Assembly: GCF_018812025.1 (NCBI RefSeq)
Contig: NC_063062.1
Span: 113,501 to 177,500, forward strand
From: Megalobrama amblycephala
Lineage: Eukaryota > Chordata > Actinopteri > Cypriniformes > Xenocyprididae
DNA: 64,000 bases
Direction: 5' to 3'
A program made the translations under genes and the position numbers. The notes beneath the pieces are model-generated. The model worked only from the letters and a program-made list of their open reading frames with translations, was not told the origin of the DNA and did not search any database. Below, one piece after another: positions 13,201-23,841 of this stretch (position 1 is its first letter; each line of letters opens with the position of its first letter).

Positions 13201-15105
13201 CCATTCAATTAATTCCTGTTCAGCTCTATTGTACTCAATTCTGTTTTGTTCAATTCTATTCTATTCCGTTCAATTCAATTCCATTCAACTTAAATCAATT
13301 AAATTTGCTGCTTTGAAATGATATGTATCATGAAAAGCGCTATACAAATAAATGTGAATTGAAATTTAGTTGTTCGTTTCCAATTAATTTAACTCAATTC
13401 CATTCAATTAAATTTCATTCTGTTCCATTCAATTCAATTCTGTTCAATTTAATTCCATTTAATTTAAGTCTATTCAATTCAATTCTGTTACATTCCATTC
13501 AATTTAATTCTGTTCTGTCTGATTACATTCTATTTAATTTAAGTCTATTCCATTCAGTTAAGTTCTGTTCAGCTCAATTCAATTCAATTCTGTTTCGTTC
13601 AATTCAATTTAATCCTGTTCCATTCAATTCAATTCCATTTACTTCAATATAATTTCGTTTAATTTCATTTAATTGAATTAATTTTTTTGTTCCGTTCAAT
13701 TCCAATTAATTCAATTCCATTTAATTAAATTTTGTTCAGCTCAATTCCAATTAATTAAAATCCATTCAATTCTGTTAAATTCATTTCAATTAAATTCTCT
13801 TCCATTAAATTCTGTTCTGTTATGTTCAATTCAATCAATTCAATTTAATTGTTCCATTCAATTTAATTTTTCTGTCCAATTACATTCCATTTAATTTAAG
13901 TCTATTCCATTCAATTAAGTTCTGTTCAGCTCCATTCAATTCAATTCTTTTTCATTCAATTCAATTTAATCCTGTTCCATTCAATTGAATTCTATTCCAT
14001 TCAATTCCATTTAACTTAATTTAATATAATTTTGTTTAATTTCATTTAATTGAATTCATTTTTTGTTCCGTTCAATTCCAATTAATTCAATTCCATTCAA
14101 TTAAATTTTGTTCAGTTCAATTCCAATTAATTCAATTCTGTTAAATTCATTTCAATTAAATTATCTTCCATTCAATTGAATTCTATTTGATTCAATTAAA
14201 TTCAATTCCATTCAATTAAATCATGTTCAGTTCAGTTTAATTCAGTTCCATTCTGCTCAATTCCATTCAATTCATTTTAGTTCAGTTCAGTTCAGTTCAT
14301 CTTTCATCTCACTGGACTGGATGTCACTCATTAGCTGCAGCTGTGCATCATCAGTGTTTTAGATGAATCAGTGTTGACAGAAACTAAACTTCACACGTCG
14401 TTTCAGATCATATCAAAAGCTGATTGAGTACCTTATAGATCTTCAGCGCTTTGATCTTGCCCGTGTGTCGTACATGCGGCCCGCGACACAGATCGATCAG
14501 AGGACCGCACCTGCCACAGGAAGAGGCTAAATTCATGACGGAACGAGGCGTTACAGCAGCCGTATGGAGAAACATCACTTCCTGTGTTACCTGTAGACCG
14601 TCGTGGTCGGCGTGGAAACCTTCTCGTTCAGGATGCGACACTTGAACTTGTTGTACTTGAAGAAGAGGAAACACTTTACAGTAAGGGCTCATTTGTGAAT
14701 GCATTAACTAACAGTGAGCAATACTTTGCTAACGGGATCCGTGTGATGAAGTTTGAATCTCACCTTGAACATCTGCAGCAGTGTTTCCTTACTGATCTCC
14801 AGTCTCTCAAACGGCTGCTTGTCCTTCATGATTCCTCTGCAGATGAGCTCCAGATCACTGAACTCTGTGCTCGACACTCCTCTGTGAACGACACACACAC
14901 ACCGATCGCTACAGAAGCTCTGACGAGATGAAGATCAGCTCTGAAACACCTTCAACTCACTTCTGTCCGTCCAGGAACATGTCGTAGTAGAAGCCGTTCT
15001 CGATGGGCGGCCCGTAGCAGAGACACCCGCCGTAGAAACGCTCCATGGCCTCTCCGAGGATGTGAGCGCTGGAGTGCCAGTACACCTGAGACGGAAAACA
15101 ACTAA

Positions 15106-15136
<31 letters not shown>

Positions 15137-15832
15137 ATATATATATTCAGGAGTCAACTCACGGCCTGAGCGTCCTCATGGTCAAAGCGCAGCAGCTCCA
15201 GACTGCAGTCGGCCTCCAGTGGTCGGTCCAGATCCCACAGTTCTCCGTTCACACGCGCGATCACACAGTTATCCGCAAGACCCTGACTGCATCAGCACAA
15301 ACCAACAACATGAACACAGTCCTGCAATGAACAGACAGGTTTAACCTCGTTCCTCCAGCAGATCCTCACCTGATGGCACAGGCCAGCTGATACGGGCTGC
15401 TGACCCAGGCTGTGGCCTTCAGCGTCTGTCCGTCCGGGAGCTGAACGCTGATGGAGTGAGCGCTCGCCACCCGCTCGGCCAGAAGAGCGTCGCTCTCCTT
15501 CTTCAGCCGCTCATACAGCTCCAGACGATCAGAGACGAAAGCAGGCCACGGCTTCAGCTGCTCCAGCGCATGAGAGAAAGAGGTCAGAGGTCAGAGGTCA
15601 CAGTGACAGCAGCTGTGCTGGAGTGAGTTACTGACATCAGTGACCGCAGACGCTCTTACTGTACCTCTCCTGCGGTCTCCACCTTCACTTTCTCCTTCTT
15701 CTTGTTCTTCTCTTGAACATCTGATGAACTGGATCGAGATGATGCAGCATTCTGCTGAAATACACAAAAACAGGTTTAGATTGATAGATAGATAGATAGA
15801 TAGATAGACAGGTAGATAGATAGATAGACAGG

Positions 15833-15900
<68 letters not shown>

Positions 15901-15936
15901 CAGGTAGATAGATAGATAGATAGATAGATAGACAGG

Positions 15937-16012
<76 letters not shown>

Positions 16013-16076
16013 CAGGTAGACAGGTAGATAGATAGACAGGTAGATAGATAGATAGACAGGTAGATAGATAGACAGG

Positions 16077-16136
<60 letters not shown>

Positions 16137-16144
16137 CAGACAGG

Positions 16145-16180
<36 letters not shown>

Positions 16181-16188
16181 CAGACAGG

Positions 16189-16228
<40 letters not shown>

Positions 16229-16248
16229 CAGATAGATAGATAGACAGG

Positions 16249-16308
<60 letters not shown>

Positions 16309-16316
16309 CAGACAGG

Positions 16317-16360
<44 letters not shown>

Positions 16361-16396
16361 CAGGTAGACAGGTAGACAGGTAGATAGATAGACAGG

Positions 16397-16428
<32 letters not shown>

Positions 16429-16436
16429 CAGACAGG

Positions 16437-16476
<40 letters not shown>

Positions 16477-16508
16477 CAGGTAGATAGATAGATAGATAGA
16501 TAGACAGG

Positions 16509-16556
<48 letters not shown>

Positions 16557-16624
16557 CAGATAGACAGGTAGACAGGTAGATAGATAGACAGGTAGATAGA
16601 TAGATAGATAGATAGATAGACAGG

Positions 16625-16672
<48 letters not shown>

Positions 16673-16712
16673 CAGACAGATAGATAGATAGACAGATAGA
16701 CAGGTAGACAGG

Positions 16713-16776
<64 letters not shown>

Positions 16777-16793
16777 CAGACAGGTAGATAGAC

Positions 16794-16891
<98 letters not shown>

Positions 16892-16892
16892 G

Positions 16893-16939
<47 letters not shown>

Positions 16940-17320
16940 GTCTGGTCCAGGATCTTCTGTATTCAGTGTTATTGTTTTCTCTCTCAGCTGCAGGTGTGTT
17001 TTGGAGTCACGCACCTTTGGACGGATCTTCTCCTTTGGTTCTTCAGTCTTGTTCTGGTTCTGGTTCTTCTGGGTCTTTGTCCTCTGCTTCTCCTTCTGCT
17101 CCTCCAGCTCCTGCTCGGTTCGGAGGCTCCGGCGGAGGTGCAGCAGTCGGTACTTCAGCTTCTCGTTCTCGGTGCGCAGCGCGTCCAGGCTCGGGCCGCT
17201 GGCCAGGGTGCTGAAGTCGAACCCGCCCGTCAGTCCGTCCTGCAGGCGGCGGATCTCGCGACTCAACGCCTCGATCTGCTCCTCCTGAGCGGACAAACGT
17301 GCAGCCATGCGCTCCGCCAT
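1269..17320 (-). CDS. tars3: Threonyl-tRNA synthetase 3 (tars3/tarsl2), 19 coding exons
   Basis: This encodes a cytoplasmic-type class II enzyme that charges tRNA-Thr. Coding exons, 5' to 3': 17320-17015, 15754-15665, 15560-15370, 15286-15163, 15085-14961, 14881-14764, 14655-14591, 14510-14432, 13070-12924, 12467-12369, 12276-12110, 11735-11573, 11353-11216, 11135-11058, 6451-6351, 6273-6169, 5900-5828, 1631-1517, 1417-1269. All junction phases agree, giving 810 residues (human TARSL2 is about 802). An N-terminal coiled coil (residues 1-100, leucine-zipper-like, typical of TARS3 rather than TARS1) is followed by a lysine-rich linker, TGS domain (~168-232), editing-domain HSSAH (241-245), the [16 protein letters not shown] segment, motif 2 around HRNELSGTL and [11 protein letters not shown], zinc ligand region MNCPGHC, motif 3 [10 protein letters not shown], and the anticodon-binding domain from [11 protein letters not shown]. 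The start at 17320 has a good Kozak context (GAAGATGG). Exon 3 could begin three bases later. The C terminus ends EEDF. Confidence 0.95.
1915..5765. repeat. AATTCTGACTTTTT minisatellite with higher-order units, tars3 intron 17
   Basis: Most of tars3 intron 17 (1632-5827) is a tandem array built on words such as CGCAATTCTGACTTTTTTC and AAACGCGAGTTTATATTT. Longer blocks are also repeated: the stretch beginning ACTTTATAAATGCAAGTTTA occurs near 2780, 3525, 4483 and 5440, and two segments starting at 3657 and 4615 are near-identical with a 958-base period. Short open frames here (repeating KSELR-type peptides) are products of the repeat, not genes. Confidence 0.9.
6555..7135. repeat. CAATCGTAGTTTATTT array, tars3 intron 14 (first block)
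   Basis: About 580 bases of imperfect direct repeats of CGCAATCGTAGTTTATTT with T-rich spacers. The array follows a GAAGCTTGTTTCCACCATGG sequence at 6508-6527, the inverse of the GGTGGAAACAAGCTTCC motif that flanks several other arrays in this window. That suggests a mobile element whose interior expanded. Confidence 0.8.
7136..8290. other. Non-tandem stretch inside tars3 intron 14
   Basis: This 1.15 kb separates two repeat arrays. The part from about 7735 to 8290 is more GC-balanced than its surroundings, with no open frame and no recognised RNA gene. It may be a mobile-element fragment, but no terminal repeats were identified. No tars3 exon falls here, since exons 14 and 15 join in frame across it. 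Confidence 0.4.
8561..8596 (-). pseudogene. Partial copy of tars3 exon 14 (copy 1)
   Basis: These 36 bases match the 3' part of exon 14 (11058-11093) apart from a few substitutions. On the minus strand they read [12 protein letters not shown], where the true exon has P before the final K, and are followed by the same GTCAG donor. The 5' part of the exon and its acceptor are missing and replaced by the TAGTTTATTT array. This copy came from the block duplication and should not be spliced as a normal exon. Confidence 0.8.
9732..9767 (-). pseudogene. Partial copy of tars3 exon 14 (copy 2)
   Basis: This second 36-base copy of the exon 14 end reads [12 protein letters not shown], identical in peptide to the real exon, and keeps the GTCAG donor. 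As in copy 1, the 5' exon half and acceptor are absent. It lies 1171 bases from copy 1 and 1326 from the functional exon. Confidence 0.8.
11795..12060. repeat. Dispersed fish repeat in tars3 intron 11
   Basis: AT-rich sequence containing TTGTCTTGTTTCCAGTACAA and TTTTGCTTAAAACAAGCAAA. It has partial inverted symmetry and resembles repeats common in cyprinid introns. The short open frames on both strands are non-coding by-products. No terminal duplication was identified. Confidence 0.45.
13085..14310. repeat. TTCAATTCCA/TTCAATT microsatellite, tars3 intron 8
   Basis: About 1.2 kb of degenerate pentamer-based repeats (TTCAA, TTCCA, TTTAA mixtures). It is interrupted near 13308-13370 by a sequence that looks like a SINE 3' tail. 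The array fills almost all of intron 8 (13071-14431). Confidence 0.9.
13308..13370 (+). mobile_element. SINE-type 3' tail fragment
   Basis: The sequence includes AAAAGCGCTATACAAATAAA followed by TGTGAATTGAAATT. This is the typical 3' end of fish tRNA-derived SINE/LINE-tail elements. The body of the element is not recognisable. Confidence 0.5.
14668..14760. mobile_element. Fragment of ACACTTTAC-type MITE in tars3 intron 6
   Basis: The stretch ACACTTTACAGTAAGGGCTC and the downstream ATTAACTAACAGTGAGCAAT resemble an element of which a longer relative occurs at about 41755-42015. It occupies nearly the whole short intron between exons 6 and 7. Assignment is by resemblance only. Confidence 0.4.
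15105..15130. repeat. GT microsatellite, tars3 intron 4
   Basis: A run of (GT)n on the plus strand followed by a short TA-rich tract. It fills about a third of a 77-base intron. Confidence 0.9.
15781..16938. repeat. GATA/GACA tetranucleotide array, tars3 intron 1
   Basis: An almost unbroken 1.16 kb of TAGA units with interspersed GACA and CAGGTAGA variants. Because the tetramer is stop-free in every frame on the minus strand, an open frame runs from tars3 exon 1 through the array as repeating LSIY. The splice donor at 17014-17013 and in-frame exon 2 show that the array is intronic. Confidence 0.97.
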
Positions 17321-17324
17321 CTTC
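17314..17324 (-). promoter_or_regulatory. YY1-like motif over the tars3 start codon
   Basis: The minus strand reads AAGATGGCGGA across the initiator ATG. This matches the YY1 consensus often found at the 5' end of housekeeping genes, where the ATG of the motif doubles as the start codon. Confidence 0.5.
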
Positions 17325-17790
17325 CGCCTCACAGCTGACGGGATGAACCGACACACTGGATACGAGTTCAGGGAGAGACACGAACTGATCCTTCCGCTAG
17401 GAGGCGCTCGGTGGCCCAGACTGCACAATCCTCCATTCAGATGCATGTAAATCTCACGATTTTTATTATTTATTAATATTTTTGATGGAAAGACTAGATG
17501 TAATTGTTTGGAAAAATGTTTTAAGGATAAAACATGTTAATTTAAGTTAGATAATACATAAATACATCGAGAAAAACTATGATTCGCGCTGATTCTGAAT
17601 AAAGTATAATTTACACCTAAATAATTGCAGTAATAAATTTGAAAAAAACACAAAACGAAGAATTTTTTTTATGCAAACACATTGTACCCGACCAATCAGA
17701 CACAGCGTCCGCCCATTTTCACACTCTAGCGTTCATGCTGCTTTCCTTTCTACCTGCTCCATTCTATTAATATGAGCTGAAGCGCCGCAC

Positions 17791-17806
17791 AGCGCCACCT
17801 GCCGGC
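17791..17806 (-). promoter_or_regulatory. CTCF-like motif (tars3 side)
   Basis: The minus strand reads GCCGGCAGGTGGCGCT, a close match to the vertebrate CTCF core (CC-x-S-Y-AG-R-K-GGC-R-S). The site is in the tars3-ulk3 spacer. It shares TGGCCGGCAGGTG with the plus-strand motif near 18411. Confidence 0.45.
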
Positions 17807-17939
17807 CAGCTGCGACATGACGCTATTTATAACAGCCGCGTGACTCAGAACAGAAATAAACACACTTCAGTCATTTCAACCCATTTCATCAGTCATTTCA
17901 TCCCCCAAAAACAGCACAAACCCGCAGTACAGAATTATA

Positions 17940-18400
17940 GAAGCCCATTTATGACATAGAAGTCAATTATGACATACTAAATTATTAAAAAGTAGAAATT
18001 ATGACATATAAATTCATAATTATGACACACCAAGTCACAATTATGAACTAATAAGTAATTATTTTGACTTTTTATGTCACAATTATGACACAGAAGTCAA
18101 TTATGACATACTAAATTATTAAAAAAGTAGAAATTATGACATAATTATGACATACCAAGTCACAATTATGAACTAATAAGTAATTATTTTGACTTTTTAT
18201 GTCACAATTATGACATAGAAGTCAATTATGACATACTAAATTATTAAAAAAGTAGAAATTATGACATAATTATGACATACCAAGTCACAATTATGAACTA
18301 ATAAGTAATTATTTTGACTTTTTATGTCACAATTATGACATAGAAGTCAATTATGACATACTAAATTATTAAAAAAGTAGAAATTATGACATATAAACTT
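17940..18400. repeat. About 120-bp tandem repeat in the tars3-ulk3 spacer
   Basis: Roughly three and a half copies of a unit containing AATTATGACATACTAAATTA and AAGTAATTATTTTGACTTTT. The ATTATGAC word links it to the large array at 35.9-39.2 kb. It lies between the CTCF-like motifs. Confidence 0.85.
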
Positions 18401-18410
18401 ACCTGATCTG

Positions 18411-18424
18411 GCCGGCAGGTGTCA
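18411..18424 (+). promoter_or_regulatory. CTCF-like motif (ulk3 side), weaker
   Basis: The plus strand reads GCCGGCAGGTGTCA, one step from the CTCF core (GTC in place of GGC). It is the inverted partner of the stronger site at 17791-17806. Confidence 0.3.
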
Positions 18425-18455
18425 GTGATGTGAGCGCGCTTCAGAAGCTGGTGCG

Positions 18456-18463
18456 TGACGTCA
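18456..18463. promoter_or_regulatory. Palindromic CRE (TGACGTCA) upstream of ulk3
   Basis: A perfect TGACGTCA, the CREB/ATF consensus, about 215 bases before the ulk3 ATG and next to an ETS-like CGGAAGT. The position suits a proximal promoter element. Confidence 0.5.
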
Positions 18464-18676
18464 GTGAGCGGAAGTAAACAGACCCGCTGCGCTTCATGTC
18501 AACACGCTTATGAACTCTATAAGATCATCTGATCATATATTAAATAATCTATGATTAATAATATTATAAAGTCAACAGTCTGAGGTTGAATCGTACGCTT
18601 TGATGGCTCAGATTCTGCAGAGGAAACTGCTGTGCTGTAAATATCATTGATTATTGATTATTGATGCCGGTTCGGG

Positions 18677-21600
18677 ATGGCCGCGGGTTTCGCTCCGCCG
18701 AAGCTCAAAGACTTTATTCTCACCGAGAAACTGGGAAGCGGCACATATGCCACAGTTTATAAAGCGTTCAGAAAGGCGAGTGATTATCGATCTCTGATCA
18801 TATCCTGTTTATTGATGATCTGCATGATTTGATTGACAGCTCGTGTGATTGCAGACGGACAGCAGGGAGGCGGTGGCTGTGAAGGTGGTCAGTAAGAAAA
18901 GCCTCAATAAAACCTCCATGGAGAATCTGCTGACCGAGATCGAGATCCTGAAAACAGTCCGGCATCCTCACATAGTGCAGCTCAAAGACTTCCAGGTACG
19001 GATAGAACATTCCCAGCATGCAGTTCTCTGTGTGTGTTGATGTACTGATCCTCATCCCTGTCTCTGTCTGTCAGTGGGACAGTGATCACATCTATCTGAT
19101 TCTGGAATGGTGTTCAGGAGGAGATTTGTCCTCTTTTATCCGCAGTCGCCGGATCCTCCCGGAAAGAGTCGCTCGCCGCTGCCTTCAGCAGATTGGTATG
19201 AAACAATGAAACACATGAAACAAATGAAACAATGAAACACATGAGTGATACACACTGAGAAAAGGCCAGTGTAGAAGTGATGTGTGTGTGTGTGTTTCAG
19301 CATGTGCTCTTCAGTTTCTCCATGAGAAGAACATCTCTCATCTGGACCTCAAGCCTCAGAACATTCTGCTGAGTGGAAACGTGTTAAAGCTCGCAGGTGA
19401 GACTCGCATGTCGTTTGAACTGTGATCTTCAGCATCTCCACAGGGATAATAGCATGACTGAAGCGTGTGTGTGTGTGTGTGTGTAGACTTTGGTTTTGCG
19501 CAGTACATGAGTCCGTGGGACGAGCAGCACGCTCTGAGAGGTTCTCCGCTCTATATGGCTCCAGAGATGGTGTGTCGACGGCATTATGACGCTCGAGTGG
19601 ATCTGTGGTCCGTCGGGGTCATTCTGTACGGTGAGCTCACTCGGGTCCAATGATGTTCTCGCTCTAACATTCTTCAAAATATCTTCCTAGGTTTCCACAA
19701 AAACTGTTTTCAACATTGATAATAATCATAAATGTTTCTTGAGCAGCAAATCATCATATTAGAATGATTTCTGAAGGATCATGTGACACTGAAGACTGGA
19801 GTAATGATGCTGAAAATTCAGATTTAATCACAGGAATAAATTACACTTTACTATATATTCACATAGAAATTAGATTGGAATAATATTTTGTGATTTTTAC
19901 TGTATTTTTAATCAAATAAATTCAGCTTCGATCACAGAAATAAATTATATTTTATTATATATTCACATAGAAAACAGCTGTTTTAGATTGGAATAATATT
20001 TTGTGATTTTTATTGTATTTTTAATCAAATAAATTCAGCTTTGATCACAGGAATAAATTATATTTTACTATATATTCACATAGAAAACAGCTGTTTTAGA
20101 TTGGAATAATATTTTGTGATTTTTACTGTATTTTTAATCAAATAAATTCAGCTTTGATCACAGGAATAAATTATATTTTATTATATATTCACATAGAAAA
20201 CAGCTGTTTTAGATTGTAATAATATTTTGTGATTTTTTTACTGTATTTTTAATCAAATAAATTCAGCTTTGATCACAGGAATAAATTACAGCTTATTATA
20301 TATTCACATAGAAAACAGCTGTTTTAGATTGGAATAATATTTTGTGATTTTTATTGTATTTTTAATCAAATAAATTCAGCTTTGATCACAGGAATAAATT
20401 ATATTTTACTATATATTCACATAGAAAACAGCTGTTTTAGATTGGAATAATATTTTGTGATTTTTACTGTATTTTTAATCAAATAAATTCAGCTTTGATC
20501 ACAGAAATAAATTATATTTTATTATATATTCACATAGAAAACAGCTGTTTTAGATTGTAATAATATTTTGTGATTTTTTTTACTGTATTTTTAATCAAAT
20601 AAATTCAGCTTTGATCACAGGAATAAATTACAGCTTATTATATATTCACATAGAAAACAGCTGTTTTAGATTGGAATAATATTTTGTGATTTTTATTGTA
20701 TTTTTAATCAAATAAATTCAGCTTTGATCACAGGAATAAATTATATTTTACTATATATTCACATAGAAAACAGCTGTTTTAGATTGGAATAATATTTTGT
20801 GATTTTTACTGTATTTTTAATCAAATAAATTCAGCTTTGATCACAGAAATAAATTATATTTTATTATATATTCACATAGAAAACAGCTGTTTTAGATTGT
20901 AATAATATTTTGTGATTTTTTTTACTGTATTTTTAATCAAATAAATTCAGCTTTGATCACAGGAATAAATTACAGCTTATTATATATTCACATAGAAAAC
21001 AGCTGTTTTAGATTGGAATAATATTTTGTGATTTTTATTGTATTTTTAATCAAATAAATTCAGCTTTGATCACAGGAATAAATTATATTTTACTATATAT
21101 GCACATAGAAAACAGCTGTTTTAAATAGTAATAATATTTTGTGATTTTTACTGTATTTTTAATCAAATAAATTCAGCTTTGATCACAGGAATAAATTATA
21201 TTTTATTATATATTCACATAGAAAACAGCTGTTTTAGATTGGAATAATATTTTGTGATTTTTACTGTATTTTTAATCAAATAAATTCAGCTTTGATCACA
21301 GGAATAAATTATATTTTATTATATATTCACATAGAAAACAGCTGTTTTAGAGTAGAATAATATTTTGTTATTTTTACTGTATTTTTAATCAAATAAATTC
21401 AGCTTTGATCACAGGAATAAATAATATTTTATTATATATTCACATAGAAAACAGCTGTTTTAGAGTAGAATAATATTTTGTGATTTTTACTGTATTTTTA
21501 ATCAAATAAATTCAGCTTTGATCACAGGAATAAATTATATTTTACTATATATTCACATAGAAAACAGCTGTTTTAGATTGGAAAAATATTTTGTGATTTT

Positions 21601-23798
21601 TACTGTATTTTTAATCAAATAAATTCAACTTTGATCACAGGAATAAATTATATTTTAATATATATTCACATAGAAAACAGCTGTTTTAGATTAGAATAAT
21701 ATTTTGTGATTTTTACTGTATTTTTAATCAAATAAATTCAGCTTTGATCACAGGAATAAATTACAGCTTATTATATATTCACACAGAAAACAGCTTTTCA
21801 AAATTGGAATAATATTTTACAGTTTTTACAGAATTTTTCATAATATTACTTATTTTACTGTATTTTCTAACAAATAAATGAATCTTGGTGAGCAGAAGAG
21901 ACTCTCTCAAAAGCATTTGAAAATCTAAATGATTCCAGACTTTTGAACGCTGGTGTATGTGTGTGTTTCTGAGGGCAGAAGCTTTATTTGGACGGGCTCC
22001 GTTTGCCTCACGATCATTCGCTGAACTGGAAGAGAAGATCCGCAGTGAGAAACCCGTCGAGGTGAGAATCGCTGAATACTGGATCCAGTTACAAAGAGAA
22101 GTTGCACTAATGGCTTTGCAAACAAGAACAAATGTAGGGCGGGGCTTGATTTTGTCTGTGTGGAATTGATTGGATGGTTGTGGTTTGCTATTGGTGGATC
22201 TCGTGTGAGTGACAGGTTGCCCCGCCCTCGTCATCAGAGAAGAGAAGAGATGCTGCAAGAGGGAGGAGAAGATATTCTGATTCGAGATTACCAGGATCAT
22301 GAATTTAAAACACTGATAAATCATTTAGAATGAACACTGCAATACTCCATAAAAACAAAAGCTGTCAATTCTCTCTGTCAGCACTAGATGGTGCCGTTGT
22401 GTTAGACAGTGACGTACTCTGCTCTCTGTGTACAGCTGCCGTCCGGAGCCAGAGTTTCCCGTGACTGTCGAGACCTGCTGCTGCGGCTGCTCGAGAGAGA
22501 CCCGGACACCCGCATCACGTTCCACGAGTTCTTCCTGCATCCCTTCGTGGATCTGGAGCACATGCCGAGCGCTGAGAGCCTCGGGAAGGCTGTGAGTGTG
22601 AGATAGTCAGCGCAGATGAAGTCATGCTAACACTCACATGTTTATTTTAGTCCTGAAGTGGCGAAACCGCTGCTGCTCGTCGCTGGTGTCAGACCAAACC
22701 TGAGCAAATGTGTCACGCAGATGCTGCTCTGCAAACACAGGATTATATTAACAGGCTTGTGTGTTTATTTTAGAGCTGCTTCTGCCACTGATTTCATGAT
22801 TCAATTTGATATTGATTCATGGGCTCTTGATTCAGTTCAGATTTTAAGCAGGCCTTTATTATTTAGCGGTGCTTGCAAAGCAAAGCATCATCTCTTGAAT
22901 ATTTTTCCCAGTTTAAACACTCTAGCAACCACCCAGAGTACCCTAGCAACAGCCTAGCAACCACTCAGAATACCCTGGCAAACACTCAAAAACTCAGAAT
23001 ACCTAAGCAACTGCCCAGAACATTCTAGCAGATGATTAACAACACCCTCACAACTATCCACAACACCCTAGCAACTCCATAACAACTGCCTGGTGACACC
23101 CTAGCAATCACACAAAACAACCACCCATAACACCTACCAACTGTCTAGCAACACCATGGCAACCATCAAACAACACCCTATCAGCTAGTCAAATCACCTT
23201 AATTTATATCATGGCAACCGCCCAGAATACCTTAGCAACTCCATAGCAACCACCTAGAACACCCTAGCAATGCCTTAGTAACCACCTAGCAACACCCCAG
23301 CCTAACAACTCCCTAGTGACCACCCAGAACATCCTAGCAACTGACTAATAACACCTTCCAACCACATAGCAACTTCTTAGCAACTGCCTGGTGACACCCT
23401 AGCAATCACACAAACACCCTTGCAACTACATAGCAACGTCCTAACAACCACCCAGAACACCCTAGCAACACACCAGCAACTAGTCAAGTCAAGTCACCTT
23501 TATTTATATCATGGCAACCTCCCAGAAAATCTTAGCAACCACCCAGAACACCCTAGCAATGCCCTAGCAACACTCCAGCATAGCAACTCACTAGCAACCA
23601 CCCAGAACACCCTAGCAACCAACTAACACCCTCGCAACCATCCACAACTCCCTAGCAGCTGCCTGGCGATACCCTAGCAATCACACAAACACCCTAGCAA
23701 CCACATAGCAACGTCCTAACAACCACCCAGAACACCCTACCAACTGCCTAGCAGCACCATGGTAACCGTCTAACAACACCCCAGCAACTAGTCAAGTC

Positions 23799-23841
<43 letters not shown>

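Larger units (their letters stand above)
17321..18676. promoter_or_regulatory. Shared upstream region of tars3 (minus) and ulk3 (plus)
   Basis: The two genes are divergently transcribed with 1.36 kb between start codons, so this interval should hold both promoters and both 5' UTRs. Visible motifs are a CCAAT box at 17692-17696, CTCF-like motifs at 17791-17806 and 18411-18424, a palindromic CRE (TGACGTCA) at 18456-18463 and an ETS-type CGGAAGT at 18469-18475, about 200 bases before the ulk3 ATG. A tandem repeat (17940-18400) separates the two ends. Transcription start sites are not visible from sequence. Confidence 0.65.

Noticed and set aside
15776..16938. Long (LSIY)n open frame on the minus strand
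   Set aside because: It is translation of the GATA tetramer array inside tars3 intron 1. Exon 1 has a clean donor before it and exon 2 joins in frame.
22382..22394. CACTAGATGGTGC, CTCF-like, in ulk3 intron 6
   Set aside because: It departs from the core at the conserved GGC, so it is weaker than the sites reported.
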